Source: Haematobacter missouriensis
GTDB taxonomy: Bacteria; Pseudomonadota; Alphaproteobacteria; Rhodobacterales; Rhodobacteraceae
Reading direction: 5' to 3'
Length of the DNA stretch: 64,000 nt
Assembly (NCBI RefSeq): GCF_000740775.1
Contig: NZ_JFGS01000001.1
Location: 310,001-374,000 of the forward strand
The position numbers and the translations under genes are program-made. The notes below the pieces were generated by a model, which saw only the letters and a list, made by a program, of their open reading frames with translations, was not told where the DNA came from and did not search any database. Below, one piece after another: positions 17,125 through 27,784 of this stretch (the first letter of the stretch is position 1; each line of letters opens with the position of its first letter).

Positions 17125-18696
17125 TCACCTCTCGGTCGGCGAAGGAGCCACCTGCCGCGCCACACGAACCGCCGTTTCCACCTGCAGCCCTGCACCGAGC
17201 GCCTTGAACCGGGCGGCGGCGACCTCTCCGTACAGGCCCTCCATCTCCGGCTGAAGGATGAGTTCGAGCTTCTTTTTCTTCGGGTAGTACTTCAGCTTGC
17301 CGCCCATTTCCGGCGTCTCGACAAAGAACATGGCCCCAAAACGCATCGCGCGCCCGAGCACTTCCGCGTCCTGAATTTCCTTGTCGCTCAACAGTTGCAG
17401 AAGCGGCTCAAGCCGGCTGCCCGAGCGAGAGTTCTTGTAGCGATGCAGCAACGCGAGCCCCAGAAACACACGACCCGGATGATCCAGCCCGCCGAGGTTG
17501 GCGCGTGTGGCGTTGTCGAAACAGACCTCCGCCCGGTAGTCGGGGTGGGCGCGCCATGTCGTATCGTGCAGGAGGCAGGCGGCCTTGATGAGCCGGAGAC
17601 GCTCAGGCGGGGCGTTCTTGTAAAGCGGTGACAGAAAATCGAACAGTTTCTTGCCGAAGCCAGGCATGCGCGCGCTGGAGGCTTCTGTGTAGCGCGCGGC
17701 TTCGATCAGCGGGTCCCGTCGCCGCAACTTCTCCGGCATCTGCTCGTAGAGCAGCCCCTCCCTGATACCGTAGGAGGAGACGTCGATCTCTCGCGGGCGG
17801 AAGATGGTCACGAGCTGTTCCAGCACATCGGCCGCCAAGGGTACCAGTGCCATCCGGTCGCTGGACACCCCCGTTTGCAGGCGTAGCCAGTTGAGATCGG
17901 AACGGCGGATCCAACCGACCGTGTCCAGAACGGACTGCCGGCTCATCCGATATTCGTGCAGGACCGTCAGCGGGTAGGCCTTCCGCTCCATGTCCAGCCG
18001 GGCAATGGCGCGCCATGACCCGCCGACGAGGTAGATGCGCTCATGCTTGGCGCCGATCAGTTCCTTCGCCTCGGTCAGAATGCGGCGGATATGCTTCCGG
18101 AGGGCCGCGGCATCTCCCTCCACCTGCTGAAGGCGGAACGGTCCGAGCGGCAGGGAGACGCGCTTGCCGATTGCCCCCTTGCTGACAAGGGCGAGTTCCA
18201 TCGAGTTGCCGCCGATATCGCAGACGATACCTTCCGCATCCGGCCAGCCCAGCAGAACACCCTGAGCCGAGAGCCGTGCCTCCTCCGAGCCGTCGATGAT
18301 GTGAAGGCGGAGTCCGGTCTTTTCTAGCACCTCCGCAGAGAATTCCGGCCCATCCTCCGCCTCGCGCACCGCAGCGGTCGCAACGACGGAAAGACGCATG
18401 ATATCCATGCCCTTGGCGATCAAAGAGAACCGCTCCAACGCTGACAACGCACGGGCGCGGCCCTTGGGGTTGAGCCGCCCCGTCGCCACGAGGCCTTCTC
18501 CCAGTCCCGCCATGATCTTTTCGTTGTAGAAATAGGCCGGTGAGCGTGCCGCCCCATCGAATACGACCATCCGCACGGAGTTTGATCCGACATCGATCAC
18601 GCCCACGCGGGACAAGGCCCGCACGGACGGATCTTCAAAGAGCGGCGGCCCGAACGGGCCCCAGCCGTCGGCAGGGGGGGTGGATGTGGCGTCCAT
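17125..18696 (-). CDS. ppx: exopolyphosphatase (Ppx/GppA family)
   Basis: A 523-residue protein of the ASKHA fold. VIDVGSNSVRMVVFDG (about 37-52) is the phosphate-1 loop, and GIVCDIGGNSMELALV (about 163-178) the second nucleotide/phosphate loop. The C-terminal half has an HD-like domain with ACLLHDTTW. It degrades polyphosphate from the end or hydrolyses pppGpp. ATG 18696 is chosen over a TTG at 18720 because GAGAGGAG lies before it. It follows ppk on the same strand, and opposes it in polyphosphate turnover. Confidence 0.92.
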   Translation of the reverse strand: MDATSTPPADGWGPFGPPLFEDPSVRALSRVGVIDVGSNSVRMVVFDGAARSPAYFYNEKIMAGLGEGLVATGRLNPKGRARALSALERFSLIAKGMDIMRLSVVATAAVREAEDGPEFSAEVLEKTGLRLHIIDGSEEARLSAQGVLLGWPDAEGIVCDIGGNSMELALVSKGAIGKRVSLPLGPFRLQQVEGDAAALRKHIRRILTEAKELIGAKHERIYLVGGSWRAIARLDMERKAYPLTVLHEYRMSRQSVLDTVGWIRRSDLNWLRLQTGVSSDRMALVPLAADVLEQLVTIFRPREIDVSSYGIREGLLYEQMPEKLRRRDPLIEAARYTEASSARMPGFGKKLFDFLSPLYKNAPPERLRLIKAACLLHDTTWRAHPDYRAEVCFDNATRANLGGLDHPGRVFLGLALLHRYKNSRSGSRLEPLLQLLSDKEIQDAEVLGRAMRFGAMFFVETPEMGGKLKYYPKKKKLELILQPEMEGLYGEVAAARFKALGAGLQVETAVRVARQVAPSPTER

Positions 18697-18780
18697 CTTC
18701 TGCGGCTCCTCTCGGCTCAACCCCCGAATAGCCTTTCCGGTTGCCGATGGTCAATCAACTGGGGGCCGGAAGCCCCAGCG

Positions 18781-20958
18781 TCAATCCACGGAGAGCGCGA
18801 GCACCGGCGCATCCGCCGCGCCCGCGGTGCCACGCCCGGAGAGGGAGGGGTTCTCCATGAAGAACCGATGGCAGTTGAAAGCCTCTGTCCCGGGTGGCGG
18901 GAGATAGCGCTGATAGTGACCGTCGGGGGCCAACACCCAACTCTGCTCAACATCGGCGAGGTTTGCCGCCATGATCTGGCTGAGGATCTGTGTCCGCACC
19001 GTGCTGTTGACGATCTCGATCAGTGTTTCCACCCGTCGGTTGAGGTTCCGCCCCATCCAGTCGGCGGAGGAGATGAACACGCGCGCCCGCTGCGACGGCA
19101 GGCCGTGGCCATTGCCGAAGCAGACGATGCGGCTGTGTTCGAGGAACCGGCCGACGATGGACTTGACCCGGATGGTTTCCGACAGGCCCTTCACGCCGGG
19201 GCGAAGGCCGCAAATTCCCCGGATGACAAGCGTGATCTTCACCCCCGCCTGACTGGCGGCATAGAGCGCGTCGATCACTTCCGGGTCGATGAGCGAGTTC
19301 ATCTTGGCCCAGATCTCGGCGCGGCGCCCGGCGCGGGCGAACTCGGCCTCGCGCGCGATCATGGTCAGGAGGTTGGATTTCAGCGTCAGCGGAGAGATGG
19401 AGAGGTTTTCCAGCATCTCCGGTTGTGCGTAGCCGGAGAGATAGTTGAACACTTTCGTCGCGTCGCGCCCGAGCGCCGGGTTGCAGGTGAACAGGCTGAG
19501 GTCGGTATAGATGCGGGCCGTGATCGGGTGATAGTTGCCGGTGCCGAAATGAGTGTAGGTCACGAGGTTGTCGCCCTCCCGCCGTACGACGGTGGAGATC
19601 TTGGCGTGCGTCTTGTAGTTGATGAACCCATAGACGACATGGGCGCCCGACCGTTCCAGCCGCCGCGACTGACGGATATTCGCGGCTTCGTCGAACCGCG
19701 CTTTCAGCTCCACCAGCGCTGTCACCGACTTGCCCGATTCCGCGGCCTCGCACAGGGCGCCGACGATGGGGCTCTCGCGGGAGGTGCGGTAGAGCGTCTG
19801 CTTGATCGCCAGCACGTTGGGATCCCGCGCTGCCTGCTCGAGGAAGCGGATCACCATGTCGAAGGTCTCATAGGGGTGGTGAAGGAGCATGTCCTTCTGC
19901 CGGATGGCGGCGAATATGTCGCCGTCATGGTCCTGCACCCGTTCCGGCACCCGGGGCGTGAAGGGGGGCCAGAGGAGGTCGCGCCGGTTGTCCAGGATCA
20001 GTTCCTTCAGGTCGGCGATGCCGACGATGCCACGACCTTCCGCCACCTCGTCCGGCGTGACGCCCAGCTCCTCCATGATGAGGCTTTGCAGCTCCGGCGG
20101 GGCGCCGGCGGAGATCTGCATGTGGATGACTTCACCCCGGCGGCGGCGCTTCAGGGCGACCTCGAACTCCCGCACCAGATCCTCGGCCTCGTCCTCCACC
20201 TCGATGTCGCTGTCGCGCAGCACGCGGAAGGAGCAGCCTCCCGCCACCTTGTAGCCGGGGAAGATGGAGTGGAGATGGAGCATCAGCACCTCCTCCAGCG
20301 GCAGGAAACGCGCCTCGCCGTCCTTGCCGGCCAGCCTGACGAACCGGGAGATCTGCTGCGGTATCGGGAGCAGTGCGTGTAGAATCCTGCTGTCCGTCTC
20401 CCGGTGCAGTTCGAGCGCGAGGCAGTAGCCCATGTTGGGGATGAAAGGGAACGGATGCGCGGGGTCGATCGCCAGCGGCGAGAGCACGGGAAAGACCTGC
20501 GCCAGAAAGTATTCGTCAAGGAACCGTTCGTCCCGCCGCGTCAGCTTGGAAGGAGTGAGCAGGATGATCCGCTCCTTCTCCATCTCGCGGCGGAGCTTGT
20601 TCCATGTGGTCTGCTGGGTCTGCATGAGCCGCCGCGCATCGGCATGGATCAGCACGAGCTGCTCCGCTGGCGTGCGCCCGTCGTCAGACAGGCTGGTTTT
20701 GCCCGCCTTCGCCAGCTCCATCAGCCCCGCGACACGAACGGTGTAGAACTCGTCCAGATTGGTGGCGGAGATGGTCAGAAACCGCAGCCGTTCCAGCAGC
20801 GGCACACGCGGATTTTTCGCTTCCTCCAGCACGCGCCAGTTGAAGTCGAGCCAGGAAAGTTCCCGGTTGAAGAACCGGGACGGCCCCACGGCTTCACCCG
20901 AAGGGAGAGTGACAGGTGCGGGAAATCCGCCATTGAGGAAATCGGATGGAGATGTCAT
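18781..20958 (-). CDS. ppk: polyphosphate kinase 1
   Basis: A 725-residue enzyme that polymerises ATP terminal phosphate. FFNRELSWLDFNWRVLEEA at the start is the PPK1 N-terminus, and LAIKQTLYRTS and INYKTHAKISTVVRREG carry the auto-phosphorylated histidine (THAK, near residue 455). The second conserved His appears in SRIVCFGNGHG. Tight order hdaA-ppk-ppx is typical for this bacterial family. ATG 20958; the 3' end is 84 bp before ppx. Confidence 0.97.
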   Translation of the reverse strand: MTSPSDFLNGGFPAPVTLPSGEAVGPSRFFNRELSWLDFNWRVLEEAKNPRVPLLERLRFLTISATNLDEFYTVRVAGLMELAKAGKTSLSDDGRTPAEQLVLIHADARRLMQTQQTTWNKLRREMEKERIILLTPSKLTRRDERFLDEYFLAQVFPVLSPLAIDPAHPFPFIPNMGYCLALELHRETDSRILHALLPIPQQISRFVRLAGKDGEARFLPLEEVLMLHLHSIFPGYKVAGGCSFRVLRDSDIEVEDEAEDLVREFEVALKRRRRGEVIHMQISAGAPPELQSLIMEELGVTPDEVAEGRGIVGIADLKELILDNRRDLLWPPFTPRVPERVQDHDGDIFAAIRQKDMLLHHPYETFDMVIRFLEQAARDPNVLAIKQTLYRTSRESPIVGALCEAAESGKSVTALVELKARFDEAANIRQSRRLERSGAHVVYGFINYKTHAKISTVVRREGDNLVTYTHFGTGNYHPITARIYTDLSLFTCNPALGRDATKVFNYLSGYAQPEMLENLSISPLTLKSNLLTMIAREAEFARAGRRAEIWAKMNSLIDPEVIDALYAASQAGVKITLVIRGICGLRPGVKGLSETIRVKSIVGRFLEHSRIVCFGNGHGLPSQRARVFISSADWMGRNLNRRVETLIEIVNSTVRTQILSQIMAANLADVEQSWVLAPDGHYQRYLPPPGTEAFNCHRFFMENPSLSGRGTAGAADAPVLALSVD

Positions 20959-21087
20959 GCCGCGCTTATCATTCAGACTTGTAACCCGCAGATGACAGCC
21001 GTTCCGGTCTCTGCTGTGAATTCTCTGCTATCGGTACAGTATCTGCCCTTCCTTCACCCGCTGTCCAGAGCGACTTGGGGTGGAGGA

Positions 21088-21789
21088 TCACGCGTCGGCG
21101 GGGGTCAGGCTTGCAAGAACGACCTGCGCCAAAGGGCGTGTGACAGCGCGACCCTCCGCCAGTGCCGCGCGGTCCAATGCTGCCACGAGCCTGCGGGCGA
21201 AGGCCAGCGAACGATCCATCCGCGTTACGAGCCAGTCTACGACCTGTGGTTGCACGGCGATCTGGCGGTCGGCGAATTGCTTGGTAAGCACGGCGGTCAA
21301 AAGCTCGTCATCGGGGCGGGAGAGACGGGCGACGGGTAGGGTGGCAAGGCGGCTCGCCAGATCGGGGAGCAGCAAGGGCCAGCGCGCGGGCTCGTCAGAC
21401 GCCGTGAGCAGAAGCCGCCCGCCGTTGCCGCCCAGCACATTGTAGAGGTGGAGGAGCGCCGTCTCCCCCTCACGCTGACCGGCGATCCGCTCCGCGTCTT
21501 CTATGACGATCCGCCCCCAGGCGGCGAGTGCGAATGGCGAGGTTTCCACCAGGTCCGCCGGGTGCAGGATCACCGCCCCGGCCTCGGCCGCCCAGATGGA
21601 GGCGAGATGCGTCTTGCCCGCTCCGGGCGGGGCGATGACGGCGAGTTTTCCCTCCGGCCAGTCGCGCCAGCTGTCAACCATCGCCACGGCCGTCGCATTG
21701 GCAGGTGAAACGAAGAAATCCCGCCGCCCCATCGCTTCCGGCAACGGCAGGTCTAGCGGAAGTTGCCGACCGGACAGGTCCGCTTCCAT
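21088..21789 (-). CDS. hdaA: regulatory inactivation of DnaA, Hda-like AAA+ protein
   Basis: A 233-residue AAA+ protein. QLPLDLPLPEAMGRRDFFVSPAN is the clamp-binding N-terminus expected of HdaA; IAPPGAGKTHLA is the Walker A motif, and RIVIEDAERI the Walker B region. With the sliding clamp it would stimulate ATP hydrolysis by DnaA and prevent re-initiation. ATG 21789 is chosen; a start at 21816 is possible and overlaps the AI-2E gene more. Lies between the AI-2E permease and ppk, on the same strand. Confidence 0.88.
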   Translation of the reverse strand: MEADLSGRQLPLDLPLPEAMGRRDFFVSPANATAVAMVDSWRDWPEGKLAVIAPPGAGKTHLASIWAAEAGAVILHPADLVETSPFALAAWGRIVIEDAERIAGQREGETALLHLYNVLGGNGGRLLLTASDEPARWPLLLPDLASRLATLPVARLSRPDDELLTAVLTKQFADRQIAVQPQVVDWLVTRMDRSLAFARRLVAALDRAALAEGRAVTRPLAQVVLASLTPADA

Positions 21790-21799
21790 CGTTCGCCGG

Positions 21800-22876
21800 T
21801 CAGAGATCGTCGACATCGAGGGGACGTGGCGCTCCGCGATACAGCCGGCTGTCCTTGTAGCGCTCCACGAGGAACCGGCAGATGACACCGATCGCGGCGG
21901 AAACGGGCACCGCCACGAGCATCCCTACGAAGCCGAACAGCGCCCCGAACGCGGAAAGCGCGAACAGCAGCCAGACCGGATGGAGCCCGACCGATTCGCC
22001 TACAAGCTTCGGTGTGAGATAATTTCCCTCGACCATCTGACCGATGACGAAGATGCCGACCACGACGAAGATCCAGAACGGATCGTTCCAGTACTGGTAA
22101 AGCGCCACTCCGATGGAGGTCACGCCGCCCACGAAGGTGCCAAGATAGGGGATGAAGGCGATCATGCCGGCAAACACGCCGATGAACAGCCCGTATTGTA
22201 GACCAACCCCCATGAGCGCGAGGCCATACCACGCGCCGAGGATGAGACAGACGGTAAGCTGCCCCCGTATGAACCCGGCTAGGGCGAGGTTGATTTCTCC
22301 CGCAAGACGATAGATCGTGGGCGCGTGTTCGCGCGGAAGAAGGCTGCGGACGCGGGCGATCATCCTGTCCCAGTCCAGCAGCATATAGAAGGCCACCACC
22401 GGGACAACGACGATGAATATCGCCGCGTTGATGACGCCGAACAGCGATTGCACGACTGTATCGGCAAAGATACTCGCCCGGTCCTGCACTGCGGCGGCCA
22501 CAGTGTTGAGCGTCTGGCGCATGGTGCTTTGCTCGTCCAGAAGCTGGGGATAGTGGATGTCGATGTAGCGCTGGAAGGCGTCCACATAGCTCGGCGCGGC
22601 CTCGATCAGGCTCGCCCCCTGCTGGATCACCATTGGCAGAACCAGCAGCAACAGCAGGCTGAACACCATCAGCGCGGCCAGCGAGATGATGACGGTCGCC
22701 ATCAGTCGCGATAGCCCGATCCGCTCCAGCCGGTCCGCGAGCGGGTCGAGAAAATAGGCGATCGCGCCCCCGATGAGAAAGGGCAGGATCACATCGCCCA
22801 GCATCCAGAGCAACACAAGGAACACCAGTGCGGCGATGCTCCAGTATTTCACCTGTTCCTTGACGGTCAGTTCCAT
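21800..22876 (-). CDS. AI-2E family transporter (PerM-like)
   Basis: A 358-residue membrane protein with seven or eight predicted helices. IGGAIAYFLDPLADRLER near residue 40, GMIAFIPYLGTFVGGV in the second half and the C-terminal EGNYLTPKLVGESVGLHPVWLLFAL are the family signatures. Substrate is unknown; despite its name few members export AI-2. It overlaps or abuts hdaA and is divergent from proS. A second member lies at 49352-50509. Confidence 0.9.
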   Translation of the reverse strand: MELTVKEQVKYWSIAALVFLVLLWMLGDVILPFLIGGAIAYFLDPLADRLERIGLSRLMATVIISLAALMVFSLLLLLVLPMVIQQGASLIEAAPSYVDAFQRYIDIHYPQLLDEQSTMRQTLNTVAAAVQDRASIFADTVVQSLFGVINAAIFIVVVPVVAFYMLLDWDRMIARVRSLLPREHAPTIYRLAGEINLALAGFIRGQLTVCLILGAWYGLALMGVGLQYGLFIGVFAGMIAFIPYLGTFVGGVTSIGVALYQYWNDPFWIFVVVGIFVIGQMVEGNYLTPKLVGESVGLHPVWLLFALSAFGALFGFVGMLVAVPVSAAIGVICRFLVERYKDSRLYRGAPRPLDVDDL

Positions 22877-23042
22877 GTCGCTCTGTTCCCACGCATCCGA
22901 TAGCCGTCCAAACGTGGCTCATCGCCTGAGCGTTTCATCTATGCAAGCCGTCCCCGCGTCATCCGTAGCGCGGCTTGCCTGTGACATTGGGATGCCTTAG
23001 CAGGGGCGGCAATGTCTTTCTTCTGATCCCGGAGCGCGCGCG

Positions 23043-24383
23043 ATGAGAATGTCCCGCTATTTCCTGCCCGTCCTGCGGGAAAACCCGGCTGACGCCCAGA
23101 TCGTCAGCCATCGCTACATGCTGCGCGCGGGGATGATCCGGCAGCAGGCGGCAGGCATCTATTCCTGGCTGCCGCTTGGCTTCAAGGTGCTCTCGCGGAT
23201 CGAGCAGATCGTGCATGAGGAGCAGCAGCGCGCAGGCCATATCCCGTTGTTGATGCCCACGCTTCAGCCCGCTGACCTGTGGCGCGAATCCGGCCGCTAT
23301 GACGCCTATGGGGAGGAGATGCTGCGCATCACCGATCGCCACAAGCGCGAGATGCTCTACGGCCCGACGAACGAGGAGATGATCACCGATATCTTCCGGT
23401 CCGCTGTCGGCAGCTACAAGGACCTGCCGCTTACCCTCTATCATATCCAGTGGAAGTTCCGTGACGAGATTCGTCCGCGCTTCGGCGTGATGCGGGGACG
23501 CGAGTTCCTGATGAAGGATGGCTACAACTTCGATCTGGACTATGAGGGCGCCATCGCCTCCTACAACCGCCATGTGGTGAGCTACCTGCGCACCTACGAG
23601 CGGATGGGCCTGACCGCGATCCCCATGCGGGCCGATTCCGGCCCCATCGGCGGCGAAGATACCCATGAATTCCTCGTGCTGGCGGAAACCGGCGAGTCGG
23701 AAGTGTTCTACGATGAGGCGATCACCAAGCTGAAACTCGGCGACCGGAAGGTGGACTACTATGATCCCGCCGAAACGGCCGCCATCGTCAAGGAATGGAC
23801 GACCCCCTACGCCCGGACCGACGAAACCCACGACGCTGCCGTGTTCGATGCGGAAGTCCCTGAAGAGCGCCGCCGCGTCTCCCGCGGGATCGAGGTGGGG
23901 CAGGTGTTCTACTTCGGCACCAAGTATTCGGAGCCGATGAAGGCGCTCGTCGTCAATGACAAGGGCGAGCGGGTTCCCGTGCACATGGGCTCCCACGGGA
24001 TCGGCGTCTCGCGTCTGGTGGGTGCGATCATCGAGGCCAGCCATGACGAGAAGGGCATCATCTGGCCGGAGGGCGTCACGCCCTTCCACGTGGTGATCGT
24101 GAACGTCAAGCAGGGCGACACCTCCACCGACAGCGCGTGTGAGGCGCTCTATTCGGCGCTGAAGGCCAAGGGCCTCGACCCGCTCTATGATGACCGGGAG
24201 GATCGTGCCGGAGCCAAGTTCGCCACCGCCGATCTGATCGGCGTTCCGTGGCGGATCACCGTGGGTCCGCGTGGCGTCTCTTCCAACCTCGTCGAGCTGA
24301 CGAGCCGCCGGACCGGTGAAAGCGTCGAGATGAAGCCCGAAGCCGCCGTCTCGCGCATTGCGGAAATCTACGCGGGCATCTGA
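23043..24383 (+). CDS. proS: prolyl-tRNA synthetase, short alphaproteobacterial type
   Basis: A 446-residue class II synthetase. Motif 2 is around [28 protein letters not shown], split across the active site, and motif 3 is [14 protein letters not shown]. It charges tRNA-Pro. At 446 residues it lacks the about 180-residue YbaK-like editing insertion of the E. coli enzyme, the usual state in alphaproteobacteria; a free-standing editing protein would be needed. ATG 23043 follows GATCCCGGAGCGCGCG. Divergent from the AI-2E gene, followed by the Lol pair. Confidence 0.96.
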   Translation: MRMSRYFLPVLRENPADAQIVSHRYMLRAGMIRQQAAGIYSWLPLGFKVLSRIEQIVHEEQQRAGHIPLLMPTLQPADLWRESGRYDAYGEEMLRITDRHKREMLYGPTNEEMITDIFRSAVGSYKDLPLTLYHIQWKFRDEIRPRFGVMRGREFLMKDGYNFDLDYEGAIASYNRHVVSYLRTYERMGLTAIPMRADSGPIGGEDTHEFLVLAETGESEVFYDEAITKLKLGDRKVDYYDPAETAAIVKEWTTPYARTDETHDAAVFDAEVPEERRRVSRGIEVGQVFYFGTKYSEPMKALVVNDKGERVPVHMGSHGIGVSRLVGAIIEASHDEKGIIWPEGVTPFHVVIVNVKQGDTSTDSACEALYSALKAKGLDPLYDDREDRAGAKFATADLIGVPWRITVGPRGVSSNLVELTSRRTGESVEMKPEAAVSRIAEIYAGI

Positions 24384-24482
24384 GCCTCTCGCGGTCGCGC
24401 ACGACTGCGTGTGGCCGCTTGACCTTCCGGGAGCAGGCGGCCACGGTCCTCTCGCCCCGTGAGACCCAAGCCGACGGACCCC

Positions 24483-25760
24483 ATGCGCACCAAGCCCTTC
24501 GCCGCCTTCGAATGGATGATCGCCTGGCGCTACCTCCGCGCCCGGCGCGAGGAGGGCGGTGTCAGCGTGATGACCTGGATCAGCTTGATCGGCATCAGCC
24601 TTGCCGTCTTTGCGCTGATCGCGACGCTCGCCGTGCGCTCGGGCTTCCGGGAGGAGTTCGTGAACACCATCCTCGGCGCCAATGCCCATGTGACGGTGTT
24701 CGCCGACCGGATCGACGATACGGGCCGCATCGACAGGACGATCCCGGACTATCTTCCACTGGCCCAGCGGATCGCCGCCGTGCCGGGCGTGATCCATGCC
24801 TCCCCCCAGATCCGGGGGCAGGTCATGGCCAATGCCAACGGCCGCAATGCCGGGGTGGAAGTGCTGGGCGTCAGCCATGATGACCTTAAGGCCATTCCGG
24901 GTATCCAGCCGGGTCCCCGCAGCGCGGGCGACATCGACGCCTTCGATCAGGGTGTCGCCATCGGGGCTGGGGTGGCGCGCTCTCTGGGCGTGGGAGTGGG
25001 AGACAGGATACGCCTCATCTCGCCGGACGGGGTGCAGACGCCGTTCGGAACCTCGCCGCGGGTCAATGCCTACGACGTCGTCTATATCTTCTCCGCCGGT
25101 CGCTACGACATCGATGAGACACGGATCTACATGCCGCTCGCCGAGGCGCAGAGCTATTTCAACCGCGAGACGCTGGTGGATGAGATCGCCGTCACGGTCC
25201 AGCGCCCCGAGGAGGTGGAACGCCTGCTCCCCGCGCTGCTGCAGGCGGCAGGCCCCTCCACCAGCTTCTGGACATGGCGGGACAGCGCCGGGAGCTTCCT
25301 GCGCGCGCTGGAGGTGGAGGACAACGTGATGTTCGTCATCCTGTCCATTCTCGTGCTGATCGCGGCGATGAACATCGTCTCCGGCCTCATCATGCTGGTG
25401 AAGAATAAAGGGCGGGACATCGGCATCCTGCGCACTATGGGGCTGACGGAGGGGTCCATCCTGCGGGTGTTCTTTATCTGCGGCGCCTCGGTCGGGTTGA
25501 TCGGTACGCTGGCGGGGGTGATTCTCGGCTGCCTGTTCGCGATCTACATCGACCCGATCTTCTCCTTCGTGAACTATGTCATGGGGGGCGGGGTCTGGGA
25601 TCCGTCGATCCGGGGCATCTACGCACTTCCCGCCAAACTGGAAGCGAAGGACGTGCTTTCCGCCGTGGTCCTTTCGCTCGTCCTCTCCTTCGTTGTCACC
25701 CTGTTCCCGGCACGGCGGGCAGCGCGTATGAACCCGGTAGAGGCGTTGCGGTATGAGTGA
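24483..25760 (+). CDS. lipoprotein-releasing ABC transporter permease (LolC/E family)
   Basis: A 425-residue inner-membrane permease with one N-terminal helix, a large periplasmic domain (about residues 50-270) and three C-terminal helices ([52 protein letters not shown]). [15 protein letters not shown] at the start is typical. ATG at 24483 is preferred over GTG 24459, giving the family N-terminus. It overlaps lolD by 8 bp; in this group one permease replaces LolC plus LolE. It extracts lipoproteins from the inner membrane for LolA. Confidence 0.92.
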   Translation: MRTKPFAAFEWMIAWRYLRARREEGGVSVMTWISLIGISLAVFALIATLAVRSGFREEFVNTILGANAHVTVFADRIDDTGRIDRTIPDYLPLAQRIAAVPGVIHASPQIRGQVMANANGRNAGVEVLGVSHDDLKAIPGIQPGPRSAGDIDAFDQGVAIGAGVARSLGVGVGDRIRLISPDGVQTPFGTSPRVNAYDVVYIFSAGRYDIDETRIYMPLAEAQSYFNRETLVDEIAVTVQRPEEVERLLPALLQAAGPSTSFWTWRDSAGSFLRALEVEDNVMFVILSILVLIAAMNIVSGLIMLVKNKGRDIGILRTMGLTEGSILRVFFICGASVGLIGTLAGVILGCLFAIYIDPIFSFVNYVMGGGVWDPSIRGIYALPAKLEAKDVLSAVVLSLVLSFVVTLFPARRAARMNPVEALRYE

Positions 25761-26427
25761 AGTTCTGCGGCTCGACGGCATCCGGCGCACCTACGGGGGC
25801 GATACCGCCGCCCCGGTGGAAGTGCTCCGTGGCGTCGATCTGAAGCTGATGGCGGGAGAGGCCGTGGCGCTGGTTGCTCCCTCGGGCGCGGGTAAATCGA
25901 CGCTTCTCCATATCGCTGGCCTGCTGGACACACCCGATCAGGGGCGTGTTTTCATGGGCGGGCGCGAGATGACGGGGCTTTCAGACCGGGAGCAGACAGA
26001 TGCCCGGCGTTCGGAGGTCGGTTTCGTCTATCAGTTCCATCACCTGCTGCCGGAGTTTTCGGCGCTGGAGAATATCGTGCTGCCGCAACTGGCCGATGGC
26101 CGTTCCCGGCGCGAGGCGGTTGACCGGGCAGAGAGCCTGCTGGGACGAGTGGGGGTCAGGCCGCGCGCAGCGCACCGACCCGCGGCCCTTTCCGGTGGAG
26201 AGCAGCAGCGTGTGGCCTTCTGCCGGGCGCTGGCGAACCGGCCGCGGCTTCTGCTTGCGGATGAGCCGACGGGCAATCTGGACCCTGAAACATCTTCGCT
26301 GGTTTTCGACACGCTGATCGAGCTTGTGCGGGAGACGGGGCTCTCCGCGCTCATCGCGACCCACAATCTTGATCTCGCCGCCCGGATGGACAGGATCGTT
26401 CGCCTTGAGGCGGGCAGGCTCGTCTGA
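25753..26427 (+). CDS. lolD: lipoprotein-releasing ABC transporter ATPase
   Basis: A 224-residue ATPase. Walker A is [13 protein letters not shown] (about 42-54), the Q-loop is in [19 protein letters not shown], the signature is [16 protein letters not shown] and Walker B is [12 protein letters not shown]. The FQ...HLLPEF segment is typical of LolD and MacB types. It starts inside the end of the permease gene, so the two are co-translated, and it ends where the HdeD-like gene converges. Confidence 0.95.
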   Translation: MSEVLRLDGIRRTYGGDTAAPVEVLRGVDLKLMAGEAVALVAPSGAGKSTLLHIAGLLDTPDQGRVFMGGREMTGLSDREQTDARRSEVGFVYQFHHLLPEFSALENIVLPQLADGRSRREAVDRAESLLGRVGVRPRAAHRPAALSGGEQQRVAFCRALANRPRLLLADEPTGNLDPETSSLVFDTLIELVRETGLSALIATHNLDLAARMDRIVRLEAGRLV

Positions 26428-26982
26428 TCAGGCGGATTTCTTCATGGTGAGGGCCAGCGCCGTGTATGTCACACCCTGCGTCAGCAGATCGACGGCGAGA
26501 AAGATGCCCAATACCCAGATGCTGTTACCTGGCCAGCCAGCCACGATGACCACCCCGGCGAGCGCGGTGATGAGGCCGCCGATCACCACCCAACCCCATC
26601 CCTCTGTCGTGCGTTCCTGCAGGCCTATCACCAGTCGCACCAGCCCCACGACGATGAGCAGCAATCCGACGGTTATGGTGATTGCCGCTGTCGCCACCGC
26701 CGGGTTGACGAAGACGAAAATTCCCGCGACGGCGTAGAGCAGTCCCGCGAGAACTCCCAGTATCGTGCTTCCCCAGGTGCGGACGCTGAAGGCATGAACG
26801 ATCGCCAAGACGCCGCCCGCGATCATCATGATCCCCACCCAGAAGACGGACGCGACCGTTGCGACCAGCAGGTTCGCCGCCGCGATCAGCCCGAAGGCAA
26901 GAAGCAGAAGGCCCAAGGCCAGAAACCATCCCCATTTCTGGCGAAGCTCGGCGCGAATGGCATTGTCGGACGTCACGGACAT
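26428..26982 (-). CDS. HdeD family membrane protein
   Basis: A 184-residue protein with six predicted membrane segments in three hairpins, separated by short GG-containing turns such as VGIMMIAGGVLAIVHAF and VIGGLITALAGVVIVAG. This is the HdeD/DUF308 pattern, linked to acid tolerance in enterics but of unknown function elsewhere. ATG 26982 (MSVTSD) is chosen over TTG 26988. Converges with lolD, stop to stop. Confidence 0.85.
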   Translation of the reverse strand: MSVTSDNAIRAELRQKWGWFLALGLLLLAFGLIAAANLLVATVASVFWVGIMMIAGGVLAIVHAFSVRTWGSTILGVLAGLLYAVAGIFVFVNPAVATAAITITVGLLLIVVGLVRLVIGLQERTTEGWGWVVIGGLITALAGVVIVAGWPGNSIWVLGIFLAVDLLTQGVTYTALALTMKKSA

Positions 26983-27073
26983 GGGCAAACCTGACAGGGG
27001 AGCGTTCAGGGTCAGCTAGCGCAACATCGACATGGTCAAAGGCCCGACAGACGCTGTGCCGGGCCAAAAAGTC

Positions 27074-27784
27074 TCATTTCCGACGACGCGCCGCGAATGC
27101 CAGCCCACCCATGGCCGCAAAAAGGAGAGGCGCGGTGGCCGGCAGCGGCACGGGCGCGACGGTAGCTCCGAAATAAATCCTGTCCAGGGAGGCATCCACA
27201 GCCGGGCGGGTGCCAATCAGAGTGAAGGAAATTGCATTCACCTGCGTGAAATCCGCGCTCCCGCTGAAGTCGGAGAAGCGGAAGATCACCTCGGCCGGGT
27301 CGCTGAGTTCCTCGACGAGAAGGGTATTGAAGGTCGAGACGCGGCCCTGCGTATCGGTTATGGAAAACGCCATCGCGATATCGGCATCCGCAAAGACTAC
27401 GCTGAAAAACACCGCATCATTGGTGCCGCCATCGGTTACGTCCAACCCGCGCAGGCCGGTCGAATTCTGGCCGTCCCAAGTGATCGTGCCGGTCCCGCTG
27501 GTGCGGGAGGCGTTGTTGAAGTCGAGATATCCATCGCCGGTTTCAAGCGACGTGCCATTCAGTCGGTTCGTGCTGTTCGTCACCGACATGTCGCGATATC
27601 CGCCAACCGCGACCGTGCTGGGGGCCCGGATCTCGGACCGTGCGAAACTCCCGCTCGGCGCCCGTGCGACGACGTATTGCGGCGCAACGAATTCATCAAT
27701 GACGATGGTTGCAGCGTTCCCTGCATCGGCAGCGGTAACGGTGGCTGCAGCAAGGATCGCGGCGAGCGCATGTTTTTTCGACAT
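27074..27784 (-). CDS. exported VPLPA-CTERM sorting-domain protein
   Basis: A 236-residue protein with a signal peptide (KKHALAAILAAATVTAADAGNA) and a C-terminal sorting signal: VPLPATAPLLFAAMGGLAFAARRRK, that is the VPLPA motif, a hydrophobic helix and a basic end. This is the signal recognised by the proteobacterial exosortase/archaeosortase system, which cuts and anchors surface or extracellular-matrix proteins. The middle is Asn/Thr/Ser/Asp-rich and beta-like without a catalytic motif. ATG 27784 with AAGGATC is chosen; the open frame extends to 27883. The exosortase gene is not in the window. Confidence 0.85.
   Translation of the reverse strand: MSKKHALAAILAAATVTAADAGNAATIVIDEFVAPQYVVARAPSGSFARSEIRAPSTVAVGGYRDMSVTNSTNRLNGTSLETGDGYLDFNNASRTSGTGTITWDGQNSTGLRGLDVTDGGTNDAVFFSVVFADADIAMAFSITDTQGRVSTFNTLLVEELSDPAEVIFRFSDFSGSADFTQVNAISFTLIGTRPAVDASLDRIYFGATVAPVPLPATAPLLFAAMGGLAFAARRRK

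Noticed and set aside
22959-25790. 943-codon minus-strand ORF
   Set aside because: Antisense to proS and the Lol permease; its His/Arg/Asp-rich composition is typical of a GC shadow frame.
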